From a virus: 36,428 nt of DNA. Shown piece after piece: positions 19,846 to 28,932 of this stretch (position 1 is the stretch's first letter; every line of letters begins with the position of its first letter). The stretch spans positions 1-36,428 of the IMG/VR virus record IMGVR_UViG_3300017527_000099; one strand, 5' to 3'. The position numbers were made by a program, and so were the translations under genes. The notes under the pieces were generated by a model. The model did no database searches, had not been told where the DNA came from, and was given only the letters and a program-made list of their open reading frames with translations.

Positions 19846-22408
19846 CGACTTGATTTAAAAATTCCTCTAACCACGTGTAATCGTTTGGACCTATATCGTT
19901 GTGACTATCTCCAGGACTCATATTAGCGTCAAACCAAACTTCAGGTATATGTGAACTTTTTTCTTCTTTATAATATCCTGCTGGTCTTTTATTAATTGCC
20001 GTTGTACTTACACTTGCCCAAAATGTACTCCAGTGGTCTGTTGTATGAAAATTATGTCCACCACTTGAAGCAGTATAACTAACTCCTGTTCCTGCCACTA
20101 TCCCATCTACATAAACAGTATCTAAAGCATCATGTCCTACTGTTACGCTACCATCAGCATTTAGTGAGGCATTTGCACCACAATCGTCATCTAAAGCAGC
20201 TATTAAAACATCAGCTTCTATTATTGAAGGTGTATTAACTAAATCGGAATGAGGTGTAGCTTTCTTTAAATCAGTAAATGCAGTTGGGCTTATCGGTTGG
20301 TAAATTCCTTTTTTACCGTTTTCTTCTGTCCAATCAAGGTAACTACTCCAGCCATCACCTCTATCTTGAAATAAACATAACTGATTAGTATAAGGCTGAA
20401 CCTCATCAATATTTCCAGCATAATCCCAAGGATCATCTGTTTTAGATAATAAAATTGTACCCTCTTTATCAAGTATATTACCAGTTGTGTAAATTTCTTG
20501 GGCTGATTCCGCTACTAATTGCATACCAACATTAGCAATACCATCCGCAACAGAACTTAACGCTCCCATAGTATAGTAGTTACTAATATGATTTATTTTA
20601 TTAGTTCCCTCAACTACTGATAATCTATTTTTCCAATTAAATACAACATTATTAATTATATCCTGTCTGTCATCAGAATTTGCGTTTGGGTGTCTGTGAG
20701 GTACGTTATAATGCATATTTCTTAAATAAGACATTCTGTAATTTATAGAAGTGTTATTACTATCCCCAAAAATAGAGCCTGTTTTACCTTCTGCTATTAA
20801 ACAATTCTGAATAGTTATATCTTCCGAAGTACCTCTAAATGTAACAATCTCATCTCCACCCCAAGAAAAAGAGCAATGGTCTAATATAACATTACTGCAA
20901 TTTAAAAAGTCTAAAGCATCATCTCCACCCCAACTACTATCGGGTAAATTATGTCTGAATTTTACATATCTTATAATTATATTACTTCCTGATGTTTGGA
21001 TTAATGGACTTACAATAGTAATACCACCTTCAGGAGCGGTTTGACCTGCTATTGTTACATCAGAAGGAATACTGATTGTTCCATTTGAAAGTAATATTTC
21101 AATAGTACCTGAAACATCAAAAACAATAATTCTTGCACCTGTGTAATCTTCTATCGCCTCTCTAAATGAACCTGTTCCACCATCTACCAAAGTATCAACA
21201 TGAATAACTTGCCCACCTCTGCCACCTGTGGCATTAGAGCCACCACCATTTGCTGTTGGAAATGCTTTAACATCACTAACCTCGTAAGGGATGCAAGTCA
21301 CCACGCAAGTATCTGTAAAACTGCCGTCTGTTGTAGTAAAAGTTATCGTTGCCGTTCCGCTATCTGCCAATCCAGAACATAAACCATTAGAATCAACGGT
21401 TACATTTGCCTCTGTATCACTAGACCATGTACCGCTTTTATCAGAGGCATCTGACGGTGAAACTACTTTTGTAAGTTGTAATGTTCTAGTGTTTTCTAAA
21501 TCACTCGTAGCTGGTGAAACTGAAACACTTGTTACCGAAACACCTGCTGGAGTTTCAGCCTCAACTAGAATTTCATTTGATTGTGGAAAAACAGGTGGTA
21601 CTGCATTTATATATCGACATTCTAATTTAAAAGTGTGATCCTCTTCAACATCTAAACCTGATATGGTTCTGGTGAAACCACTATATGAATCTCTGTCATT
21701 CTGATCGACATCATCTATAAATGTATCATACCCACCAATAGGAGTTAAAGCGTATGTCGGCAAAGAGAAATTTAAAACATAATTAGCACCATTAAGAACC
21801 GCTGAATCTAATACAGGTGCTAATTGTGTAAGTACTGAAACCTCGCAAGTATCTGTGTAAGAACCATCATTTGTTGTATAAGTGATCGTTACTCCACCGT
21901 AAGCTACACTTGTAACTAATCCGTTAGAATCGACGGTTGCTATATCTGTATCATCAGAACTCCAAACACCTGTCTGATCGACTGCATTTGAAGGTATTAT
22001 ATCTTTTGTTAGTTGAGTTGTTTCTCCTAAAGTTAAATCATAAGTAGAAGGTGTAACTGTAACACCTGTTACTGGTATAGGTGGATTTTCAACCGTTACA
22101 TCACAAGAATCATTAAACCCTCTATCATTCGCTGTAAAAGTTATTGTAACTAAACCATCTAAAATACCTGTTACTAATCCATTTTGGTCAACGGTTGCTT
22201 TATCAGTATCACTACTAGACCAAACGCCTGTCTGGTTTGTAGCGTTGTCTGGTATAATTGTTGCAGTTAATTGTGTTGTGCTTCCTTCATCTACACTTAC
22301 CGTTGCTGGAGTTACTACAACTTCTGTTATCGGTATAGTTGGATCGTTTCCTTCTTCAATGGTTGTTTCACCTGTTGATCTGATTGTTATGTTTATATAT
22401 TTTCCCAT
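19838..22408 (-). CDS. Big_2-domain protein with pectate-lyase (PL1-like) beta helix, probable depolymerase
   Basis: 856 residues. From the N-terminus: three Big_2 Ig-like domains, at about 30-110, 112-190 and 290-370 (VTPATVSVDEGSTTQLT, VTPSTYDLTLGETTQLT, VSPATSDLENTRTLQLT, each ending near TFTANDRG / TYTTNDGS / TFTTTDGS). A fibronectin-like segment lies between the second and third. From about 380 to the end is a right-handed beta helix: GGRGGQVIHVDTL, TGSFREAIED, IVFDVSGTIE, VTIAGQTAPEGGI, IIRYVKFRHN and NVILDHCSFSWGGDE. The last is the active-site-region motif of Bacteroidota PL1 lyases. It probably binds and degrades host capsule or exopolysaccharide. Substrate cannot be set from sequence. 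Confidence 0.87.
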   Translation of the reverse strand: MGKYINITIRSTGETTIEEGNDPTIPITEVVVTPATVSVDEGSTTQLTATIIPDNATNQTGVWSSSDTDKATVDQNGLVTGILDGLVTITFTANDRGFNDSCDVTVENPPIPVTGVTVTPSTYDLTLGETTQLTKDIIPSNAVDQTGVWSSDDTDIATVDSNGLVTSVAYGGVTITYTTNDGSYTDTCEVSVLTQLAPVLDSAVLNGANYVLNFSLPTYALTPIGGYDTFIDDVDQNDRDSYSGFTRTISGLDVEEDHTFKLECRYINAVPPVFPQSNEILVEAETPAGVSVTSVSVSPATSDLENTRTLQLTKVVSPSDASDKSGTWSSDTEANVTVDSNGLCSGLADSGTATITFTTTDGSFTDTCVVTCIPYEVSDVKAFPTANGGGSNATGGRGGQVIHVDTLVDGGTGSFREAIEDYTGARIIVFDVSGTIEILLSNGTISIPSDVTIAGQTAPEGGITIVSPLIQTSGSNIIIRYVKFRHNLPDSSWGGDDALDFLNCSNVILDHCSFSWGGDEIVTFRGTSEDITIQNCLIAEGKTGSIFGDSNNTSINYRMSYLRNMHYNVPHRHPNANSDDRQDIINNVVFNWKNRLSVVEGTNKINHISNYYTMGALSSVADGIANVGMQLVAESAQEIYTTGNILDKEGTILLSKTDDPWDYAGNIDEVQPYTNQLCLFQDRGDGWSSYLDWTEENGKKGIYQPISPTAFTDLKKATPHSDLVNTPSIIEADVLIAALDDDCGANASLNADGSVTVGHDALDTVYVDGIVAGTGVSYTASSGGHNFHTTDHWSTFWASVSTTAINKRPAGYYKEEKSSHIPEVWFDANMSPGDSHNDIGPNDYTWLEEFLNQVDE

Positions 22409-22411
22409 TTT

Positions 22412-23491
22412 CTAATTATCTACTACATAAGCATCCATTGCTCCGATTGCTTTAGTTCCGTTTGAGTTTGATGTAACTTGTATCTTTATTATTCCTGCTC
22501 CCGAAAAACTTTTAGGTAATTCGTATGTATGCTTCCATGGATTATTAGCCTCTACAAGTAAAAAATTTTCTTTGTTTGTCCATGCGGTATTATCAACAAC
22601 ATTTGTCGCTGGGTCTGGCATCCATAATATTTCACCGTCTGCTCTCTGTGATGAACCTGTACCTTTTACAATTTCAGCTAAAAACTGTTTGACTTGTAAT
22701 GATTGTGTGCTTGGTATTCCGTAAATCATCATTTGGGTTTGATTTTGACCTGTAAGAATAGCTGCTGTTATTGTGCTATCTGTGTCTGCTGTTGCTGTTA
22801 TATCATCTTCATTAACACCACTTGAACCCCAAGTAACAGCTTTCATTCTATGGATTATTACATAATTATTGGCAGTAGCAACATTTGACGTACCATTCAT
22901 TGTAATAGTTTCGTTTACTTCTGCTGTATCCCAATCCGTTAAACCGTAAACTTTAATAGTTCTCGCTCCCGTTCCTGCACTTGTGTCGTTAGTACTCGTT
23001 GATGTTATTTGATGTGTTCTAGCTTGTGTCGGTGGTGACCATATATCAGTAGAAAGTGAGCCGTTTGCACCATCCCAAATATCTGTTTTAACCCCACTAT
23101 CACAATCTATAGCTTCACCGAATTTATTAACTTTTGAATAACCCGAAACAGAACCCTCTGCAACGGCTAAATCGAAAGGTTTTTGTGTTGTACTCATATT
23201 ATTTATTATTATCCAATTTGTTCCATCTGATACTATCGAAATACTATCATTCTGATTTAAAGTTACATTTAACTCACCATCTATCGTTTCACTTAAAGCT
23301 CCCTCTATTGTTAAAGTTCCCGTTCCGGTACTTTTAAAAGTGTATTGAACAGGATAAACATCAGCTGCTGATTCTAATGTATAAGTGCGATCCGTTGCCG
23401 ATGTGTATAATAAAGCTCCATCGTGTTTTGAAACTTTATAATTCGCATCAGGTGGCTCTTTAAATACTAATACATTAGTTGTATTTCCCAT
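22412..23491 (-). CDS. Virion structural protein, DIWDG type, with extra N-terminal domain
   Basis: 359 residues. Residues 1 to about 100 form one beta-rich domain (TNVLVFKEPPDANYKVS, then FKSTGTGTLTIEG and DGTNWIIIN). From about 105 the sequence FDLAVAEGSVSGYSKVNKFG, then DIWDGANG and RTIKVYGLTDWD, resembles a structural protein that often stands alone in aquatic phages and probably decorates the tail or fibre. The TAA overlap of upstream gene and ATG (TAATG) supports the long start, so I call it a fusion. It lies within the adsorption gene set. Confidence 0.75.
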   Translation of the reverse strand: MGNTTNVLVFKEPPDANYKVSKHDGALLYTSATDRTYTLESAADVYPVQYTFKSTGTGTLTIEGALSETIDGELNVTLNQNDSISIVSDGTNWIIINNMSTTQKPFDLAVAEGSVSGYSKVNKFGEAIDCDSGVKTDIWDGANGSLSTDIWSPPTQARTHQITSTSTNDTSAGTGARTIKVYGLTDWDTAEVNETITMNGTSNVATANNYVIIHRMKAVTWGSSGVNEDDITATADTDSTITAAILTGQNQTQMMIYGIPSTQSLQVKQFLAEIVKGTGSSQRADGEILWMPDPATNVVDNTAWTNKENFLLVEANNPWKHTYELPKSFSGAGIIKIQVTSNSNGTKAIGAMDAYVVDN

Positions 23492-23754
23492 TAGCCTACT
23501 ACTGCTGAAAGTGCTGTTGCTATTGTCGCTTCTGTTGTATAGGAACTTCCATCTAACTCAAAATCTGCATAAGTTATACCAACTTCATTTTCATTCCACG
23601 CAAGAGTGGAATTTGGTTCTGCGTTGTTTTTTAACCATACTTTTGCACCGTCAAATCTAAACGATACCCATGATGCGTTCCAATAGTGGTCTGCCACCGT
23701 TCCTACTTTATTAACCCATAAAACGTTGTCTGTTATTACACAATCTACTGCCAT
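23491..23754 (-). CDS. Small hypothetical structural protein
   Basis: 87 residues, beta-rich, with many aromatics (HYWNASWVSFRFDGAKVWLKNN) and a short helical C-terminus. It could be an accessory of tail fibre assembly. No recognised family. Confidence 0.65.
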   Translation of the reverse strand: MAVDCVITDNVLWVNKVGTVADHYWNASWVSFRFDGAKVWLKNNAEPNSTLAWNENEVGITYADFELDGSSYTTEATIATALSAVVG

Positions 23755-23771
23755 TTTTATTTATTTTTATA

Positions 23772-24077
23772 TTAATATTTATTTTCAAAGATACTAATAG
23801 TTGTACTAACAACTAAAGCACTTCCTGTTCCATAAGCTATATCTGCCCAACTAAAACCTGTTTTTGGCTTATCTAAAAACTCTTTTCCTACACTTAACAA
23901 TCCTACTACACCAACACTAAAAGCTATGCTTTCCACTTTATTTAACTCTAAATGTTCTCTTGCTATTGCAAAAGTAGCACCACCTACTAAACCACCACCT
24001 AAAGCGTGTAGTTGCTTGTCTTGTTCAATTAATTGAGCGTTAAGTAACAAAGGAAATAAAAGAATTAATAGTTTCAT
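23772..24077 (-). CDS. Exported small-membrane protein, YfiM/DUF2279-like
   Basis: 101 residues. Signal peptide MKLLILLFPLLLNAQ, then DKQLHALGGGLVGG, whose D-K-x-x-H-x-x-G-G pattern resembles YfiM-type proteins of Bacteroidota. The middle has two hydrophobic segments (SIAFSVGVVGLLSVGKEFL and ALVVSTTISIF). It may sit in the envelope. Possible function at adsorption, superinfection exclusion or lysis; not shown. Its ATG overlaps the stop of the CBM-like gene. Confidence 0.7.
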   Translation of the reverse strand: MKLLILLFPLLLNAQLIEQDKQLHALGGGLVGGATFAIAREHLELNKVESIAFSVGVVGLLSVGKEFLDKPKTGFSWADIAYGTGSALVVSTTISIFENKY

Positions 24078-24475
24078 AATACCTCTTTTATACTTACGTT
24101 ATCAATAACCATATTAGTTGCGTTGGAGTAAAACTCAAAATGAGCGGAAGTTCCTGTTGCTACTAAAACCTCACTTTGAGAACCTACAGTATCATGTGCA
24201 TCACCTGTACCAAAAGCACCATAGCTATTCATTTTTATCCAATTTGCATCAACGGAAACTATATCGAAAGTTAGTAAATAAGATTTGCCTATCTCAAAAG
24301 TGCCACTAATTTGTTGTGTTAATTTACCACCTGCCGATGCATGAGTAGCAACACCACCGCTTATTGTCCAATCTGTTCCTTTTGTCCAATCTGAATCTGT
24401 ATCAAATCCACCATTTGTAACTAACTCATCCCCGTAAGGACTTTTTTCACCACTCATTAATAATATTTTTTTCAT
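24074..24475 (-). CDS. Carbohydrate-binding-module-like protein
   Basis: 133 residues with the beta-jelly-roll pattern GDELVTNGGFDTDSDWTKG, then WTISGGVATHA, KSYLLTFDIVSV, and final NMVIDNVSIKEV. This is the usual layout of CBM-type modules attached to phage tail and secreted enzymes. Here it stands alone next to the tailspike. It probably binds host surface glycans. Confidence 0.8.
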   Translation of the reverse strand: MKKILLMSGEKSPYGDELVTNGGFDTDSDWTKGTDWTISGGVATHASAGGKLTQQISGTFEIGKSYLLTFDIVSVDANWIKMNSYGAFGTGDAHDTVGSQSEVLVATGTSAHFEFYSNATNMVIDNVSIKEVL

Positions 24476-24476
24476 C

Positions 24477-26528
24477 TTAATTACCTGTTAAAGTTCTCAT
24501 TTCAAACCAATCTGTATTTAATACATTTGCACTTCCTGTTGTTAGTCGTTTCCAACCTCTTATAATATATGCAGGACTTCCTGTTTCACTTGGATTACTA
24601 TTTATCACCTCATCACCTAAAACCCACGAACCGCTGGAAGGCATTGTTGCACTCGCTGTTACCATTGTTTTTAGATTACTATTAGTTTCACCACCTAAAT
24701 ACAAACCGCCATTAGATATAAGTTCATTACCTACTACTCCATAGGCTTGTCTAGGTTCATCACTATCATCTGTTTTTAAATGTCCTCTAGCATAACCTTT
24801 ATAAACACCTGCCTCGTATAATGTAACAGTTCCTGTACCATTTTTAATAGGGTAAATAGTAAAACGCCATCTATCCTGACTTCCACTTCCTGTTGCTTTT
24901 GCTCCTATCATAGCTAAAACCCATACATTAGCAGGTAGATAAATATCTTTTTGCCAAAGTGTTCTTGTAGCCGAGCCTGTCCATTGTCGCATTTCTAATT
25001 TTGAAGTAATAGCGGTTGTTGAATGCATCCAAACTCTACCTGTATATTGATTATTTCTTAAAATATTACCTAAAGCATAATTAGGTGTTTCAAACATTAT
25101 ATCACCATTTGATGACGTACTTGTTATATCTGAACCGCCACCGTTAGGACTATAATTACCATCTGGATCGGTTAACCCTGTATTAGCTGCAATCGTGCAA
25201 TCTGTTGCTGTCCATTGACTAAAATCATTAGAATAGCCTATTAAGTTAGTTCCACCTACTCCACCTAAATTCGTGCTTTCGTTTACACTTGGCATATCCC
25301 TGCGAATACCACCTAAATTATAATCTATTACATCAACATATCCTAAACCTGCAACATGACTACCACCATGTAAATTTCCTGTGTTTTGTGAGTTTGTACT
25401 ATGATAATCTGTAAACACGTTGGCTCGACAATCGCTATCTACCTCAACAGTTCCTGTACCTGCTATATATTTTAAATCAAAACCATTTTCTGAACTACCT
25501 ATGCTATTTGTGTTTGCTGTTAATTCAATATGCAAACCGCTATTTGTTTCTATAACTCCATCAAAATAATTATTAACCGCTGCTTCATATTTTAAACCTG
25601 CAGCACAATGAATCTCCATCTGTTTAAATTGGTTCATTAAAACTCTTGATGCTCCTGTAGTTAATTCGTCACTAGCCTCAATAGCTAGTCCTAGCCGATT
25701 GATCCTAATATTTTTAAATGTATTGTAGTTTGTTCCATCATTAATACCATCCGCAACTGATAATAATTTAATTCCAGTATTGTTAGAATCGTTACCACTG
25801 CCATTACCTGCTATTTCCATATCCTGAAAATCAGCAAATTTAGTTCTGGTAAAACTAAAAGCACAAGCATCTGTTGTGTCCTGTCTTACAATCCAATTAC
25901 CACCATGTATTTTAGGATAATTACATAACTGAAAATCAAACCCCTCACCATCAATATCAAAAAGTATAGTAGCTCCATGAGCCATTATATTAATACCGTT
26001 TAAAGATGTAAATACATAACTCGATGATATTAAAAATACATAGCCACTTGGAAATAAAACTGTTTTCTGTGCTTTTAAAGCTGCATTGTTTCCATCATCA
26101 TCTGCACCACTTGAAAACTCATCTAAAGCTAAAGCAATATCAGCTGTATCATCCGTTACACCATCGCCTATTGCTCCATAATCTAAAACATTAATATAAC
26201 GGTTTAATCCTGTTGTATCAATAGGTATTTCAATTAAATTAAATACAGTTTGCGTATCTGTAACCGCTATAAATGACAGTGTGCTTGTTAAATCAACTAC
26301 TAAAACACCGTTGTTTGTATATGTTCCAGAATCTTCGCAAATGTAGATACCATCTTCTGTTACTACTGCATCGGCTGCTGCTACACTACCAATAAAACCA
26401 CTTACTAAAGCCTTTTGAAAATTAGCCTTTGTTATTTTATAAGAGTTAGAACCTTGTGCAACGTGAATATAAGCCGTTTCAAGTGCTGTTGTTATTGCAT
26501 TTTTCTGTGATAATTTTTTTCTTGACAT
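24477..26528 (-). CDS. Tailspike with pectate-lyase-superfamily beta helix
   Basis: 683 residues. The N-terminal part (about 1-105) probably attaches to the tail. Residues 111-128 have YINVLDYGAIGDGVTDDT, the diagnostic start of the pectate lyase 3 (GDGxTDDT) superfamily of phage depolymerases. A beta helix follows with repeated N and G rungs to about residue 420. The C-terminus has a jelly-roll-like module (TNLIGYSNDFSQWTATDCTI, then GRVWMHSTT). It is likely the main receptor-binding depolymerase. Catalytic residues are not visible with certainty. Confidence 0.85.
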   Translation of the reverse strand: MSRKKLSQKNAITTALETAYIHVAQGSNSYKITKANFQKALVSGFIGSVAAADAVVTEDGIYICEDSGTYTNNGVLVVDLTSTLSFIAVTDTQTVFNLIEIPIDTTGLNRYINVLDYGAIGDGVTDDTADIALALDEFSSGADDDGNNAALKAQKTVLFPSGYVFLISSSYVFTSLNGINIMAHGATILFDIDGEGFDFQLCNYPKIHGGNWIVRQDTTDACAFSFTRTKFADFQDMEIAGNGSGNDSNNTGIKLLSVADGINDGTNYNTFKNIRINRLGLAIEASDELTTGASRVLMNQFKQMEIHCAAGLKYEAAVNNYFDGVIETNSGLHIELTANTNSIGSSENGFDLKYIAGTGTVEVDSDCRANVFTDYHSTNSQNTGNLHGGSHVAGLGYVDVIDYNLGGIRRDMPSVNESTNLGGVGGTNLIGYSNDFSQWTATDCTIAANTGLTDPDGNYSPNGGGSDITSTSSNGDIMFETPNYALGNILRNNQYTGRVWMHSTTAITSKLEMRQWTGSATRTLWQKDIYLPANVWVLAMIGAKATGSGSQDRWRFTIYPIKNGTGTVTLYEAGVYKGYARGHLKTDDSDEPRQAYGVVGNELISNGGLYLGGETNSNLKTMVTASATMPSSGSWVLGDEVINSNPSETGSPAYIIRGWKRLTTGSANVLNTDWFEMRTLTGN

Positions 26529-26531
26529 CTT

Positions 26532-27008
26532 TTAATCTTCAAATATATATGTATCTCCTTCTTCATACTGATACGTTGTATCTGCAATATCTACTATTGT
26601 AGGTTCGCCGTAACCCTCTATCGTTCCATCAAACGTTAAATAATCGCCTTGTGGTGCATTTTCTGATAAATTTACAATATAACCTTCTCCGGTTTGTTCA
26701 AACACCCCATCTACTTTTATCTTCCAGTCAATCCTGGTTCTTGCTCTTTTTAAAACCCTTAAAGTGTCTAAACTATACCTCGTCGGTGTTGTTTCATCCG
26801 TAATAATCTGCACTCCCGTAAAGTTAATATTAAAACTTTGATTTTGTGGTCGTGACGTTTTCCACCCCTCATTGTCGGAAGTTGTAGTTTCGAGCATATC
26901 GACAGTTTCTGAAAAACCGTTGTCCTGTAAACACGCAATAGGACAATCGACGCCACCAACTACTAGATAAAGTATCTGTTCTTCTCCTTTATAAAACGTT
27001 TCTGCCAT
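26532..27008 (-). CDS. Tail tube-like protein, paralogue of the major tail protein
   Basis: 158 residues. It aligns with the product at 31511-31951 over its length: G(E/Q)(E/D)(Q/E)ILYL near the N-terminus, C(L)(I/Q) then SETVD, the middle INFTGV, a RTRIDWKI strand, then GYIVNLSENAP and TFDGTIEGYG. It probably has the tail tube fold. In this position, after the large tail protein and before the tailspike, it may form a tail-tip ring or adaptor. It follows its own copy of the repeated promoter-like motif. Confidence 0.75.
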   Translation of the reverse strand: MAETFYKGEEQILYLVVGGVDCPIACLQDNGFSETVDMLETTTSDNEGWKTSRPQNQSFNINFTGVQIITDETTPTRYSLDTLRVLKRARTRIDWKIKVDGVFEQTGEGYIVNLSENAPQGDYLTFDGTIEGYGEPTIVDIADTTYQYEEGDTYIFED

Positions 27009-27011
27009 GTT

Positions 27012-27026
27012 GTAAAGTTAATAAAT
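27012..27026 (-). promoter_or_regulatory. Copy of the late promoter-like motif before second tube-like gene
   Basis: The minus strand reads ATTTATTAACTTTAC, which matches the copies at 2537 and 34348 exactly. It is 3 bases before the ATG at 27008, so a transcript from here would need to start at or in the gene; a role in translation or as a regulatory site is also possible. Confidence 0.45.
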
Positions 27027-27027
27027 A

Positions 27028-28932
27028 TTATTCTATTGCTGGTCTTACTATGTTTTCACTCTCTAAAGCGAATGTCAAACTTAAATCATCATAAATATCA
27101 TCATCAAAAACACGTTCAAATTCAGCTTCTATTCTATCTGTTTTTAAGTCGTGTGTATAACTTAAACATTGAAAATTACCATCTATGTTATTAATTGTTA
27201 AAACTCCCAAATAAGGCAAATACCCCAAAATACCACCTCTGAATATCATAGAATTACCACCGCTTATCTGCATCCTATCTCTTGCTAACCAATTAAGCAA
27301 AGGAAACATTTTAGTATCATCTATTACTCCTGAAATAGCTTTAGCCCATTGTACTGTATTATTTGCTGCTGAATCCTCAATAGCTCCTATGTAAGAATCA
27401 CCATCATTATCACAGACAAAAACCTTGCTTTCAACATCAACAACTGCTGAAACCTCATCTGTTTTAGTTGCTGTCCAACTCTCACCCTTAACACCTAATT
27501 GAACACCTGCTATACTTATGTTTTTAATTACTGTATAACTTCCATAGTCTGTATCATCATAATAAGGTCTGTAAAATATTAAAGTTATAGTTCCATCTTC
27601 AGGCAGTCCGTTTGCTGAAATATCAGTTGTAAAATTCATTTCTCTTGTTCTTCTTCCAACTGACCAATTATACTTATATAGTTGAATATTAGCAACTGAA
27701 ATAGTCCATTCACCTGTATCATTTAAATAATAAGGAGTTCCTGAATCACCAATAAAAGTTACTCTTATTTTCTGCCCGTAAACACAAGCAAGACCACCAA
27801 CATCTAAATTTACAAAAGCCTCTATTTTTATTTTTAAAGTAGCATCTAAATCTAAATCATTATCATAAGTTGTATGATCGTATTCTATTGTTTTATCTGT
27901 TGTACTGCTGTTTTGTGGCAACATTTGACCTTCATAGTAACCACTTGCCCATCCTGGTATAGCATCTTTTAATACAAAATCCCAATCAGTAGCATGATCG
28001 TAAACAGTCCAGCCATCAATATCACCTACACCATCATTAAAGTACATTTTAGGATTCTCTAACACTGAATTAACAATGCCATATTCGTAATAGGCTTTAA
28101 AACCACCTAAAGCTGCGTTGTAGTTCTTTTGTTGATTTGCTCCTGCATGACAAGGATTATACCCATCAATATCACTTCCTAACGTTGTACGTGGATCTAC
28201 TGCACCGTAACTAATAAAAACACCATCAGAATCATACTCACTAAAAGATATACTTGTAGCATCTGTATAGTAGTCGATTATGCGTACTATATGCCATTTA
28301 TTTTCCTGTTGTGTAATAAAGCACCCATACTTCTTTAAAAGGCTTTCCAGGACTTCTTTAACTGTGAATACAGAACCCTTTTTATCATCCTTTACATATC
28401 TGTCAGTGTTTACATAAGTGTCAAACAACGCTTGTTGTGTTATTACAGGATCGGTATCATCTACTGAAAAATACATATTCAGGTCATAGATTCGATAATT
28501 CATTGTCGCTCCTGTCAACTCTATACATCTTTGTAAGATGTCAAGTTCTGACATTGAACCTTGATAAATATCACCATCAGGATTAAGAAATTTAATATTC
28601 TCTAATAATCCTAAACCATCAACTGCCTGAATATTGATAAGCCAAAAATCTGTAACAAAACTCTCTACTATTCCATCTGGTTTTATCCAACCATTCCAAA
28701 AATCTATTCCATCTTTTGTAACTAAAACAGGAAGTTGTTTATCTCCGACAGTTGAATATAAAGGTTCTTGATAAGTAGAATCTGTGTCTGCTTCTAATTG
28801 CATATTAAGAGAAGAACCTCTTAACATATCCATAGTCTTTACTCTAGGTCGTGTAATTTTAGCAGTTCCTTGAATAGTAAAGATGACACTTGAATAATTA
28901 GGATCATATATTTCTATTTCATATACTGCCAT
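27028..28932 (-). CDS. Large tail protein after tape measure (baseplate/distal tail)
   Basis: 634 residues. N-terminal beta part (YEIEIYDPNYSSVIFTIQG, then VLVTKDGIDFWNGWIKPDG), centre with LLKKYGCFITQQENKWHIVRI, jelly-roll-like segments (DLDATLKIKIEAFVN) and C-terminal tail-hub-like part (YTHDLKTDRIEAEFERVFDDD). The place directly after the tape measure is that of distal tail and tail-associated hub genes. I see no protease or lysozyme domain. Role follows from order. Confidence 0.75.
   Translation of the reverse strand: MAVYEIEIYDPNYSSVIFTIQGTAKITRPRVKTMDMLRGSSLNMQLEADTDSTYQEPLYSTVGDKQLPVLVTKDGIDFWNGWIKPDGIVESFVTDFWLINIQAVDGLGLLENIKFLNPDGDIYQGSMSELDILQRCIELTGATMNYRIYDLNMYFSVDDTDPVITQQALFDTYVNTDRYVKDDKKGSVFTVKEVLESLLKKYGCFITQQENKWHIVRIIDYYTDATSISFSEYDSDGVFISYGAVDPRTTLGSDIDGYNPCHAGANQQKNYNAALGGFKAYYEYGIVNSVLENPKMYFNDGVGDIDGWTVYDHATDWDFVLKDAIPGWASGYYEGQMLPQNSSTTDKTIEYDHTTYDNDLDLDATLKIKIEAFVNLDVGGLACVYGQKIRVTFIGDSGTPYYLNDTGEWTISVANIQLYKYNWSVGRRTREMNFTTDISANGLPEDGTITLIFYRPYYDDTDYGSYTVIKNISIAGVQLGVKGESWTATKTDEVSAVVDVESKVFVCDNDGDSYIGAIEDSAANNTVQWAKAISGVIDDTKMFPLLNWLARDRMQISGGNSMIFRGGILGYLPYLGVLTINNIDGNFQCLSYTHDLKTDRIEAEFERVFDDDIYDDLSLTFALESENIVRPAIE

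Noticed and set aside
21200-21638. Plus-strand open frames opposite the Big_2/lyase gene
   Set aside because: They are antisense shadows of clear Ig-like domain codons, have no promoter and give low-complexity products.
19838-26528. Diversity-generating retroelement acting on the tailspike
   Set aside because: No reverse transcriptase gene and no template/variable repeat pair were seen near the adsorption genes.
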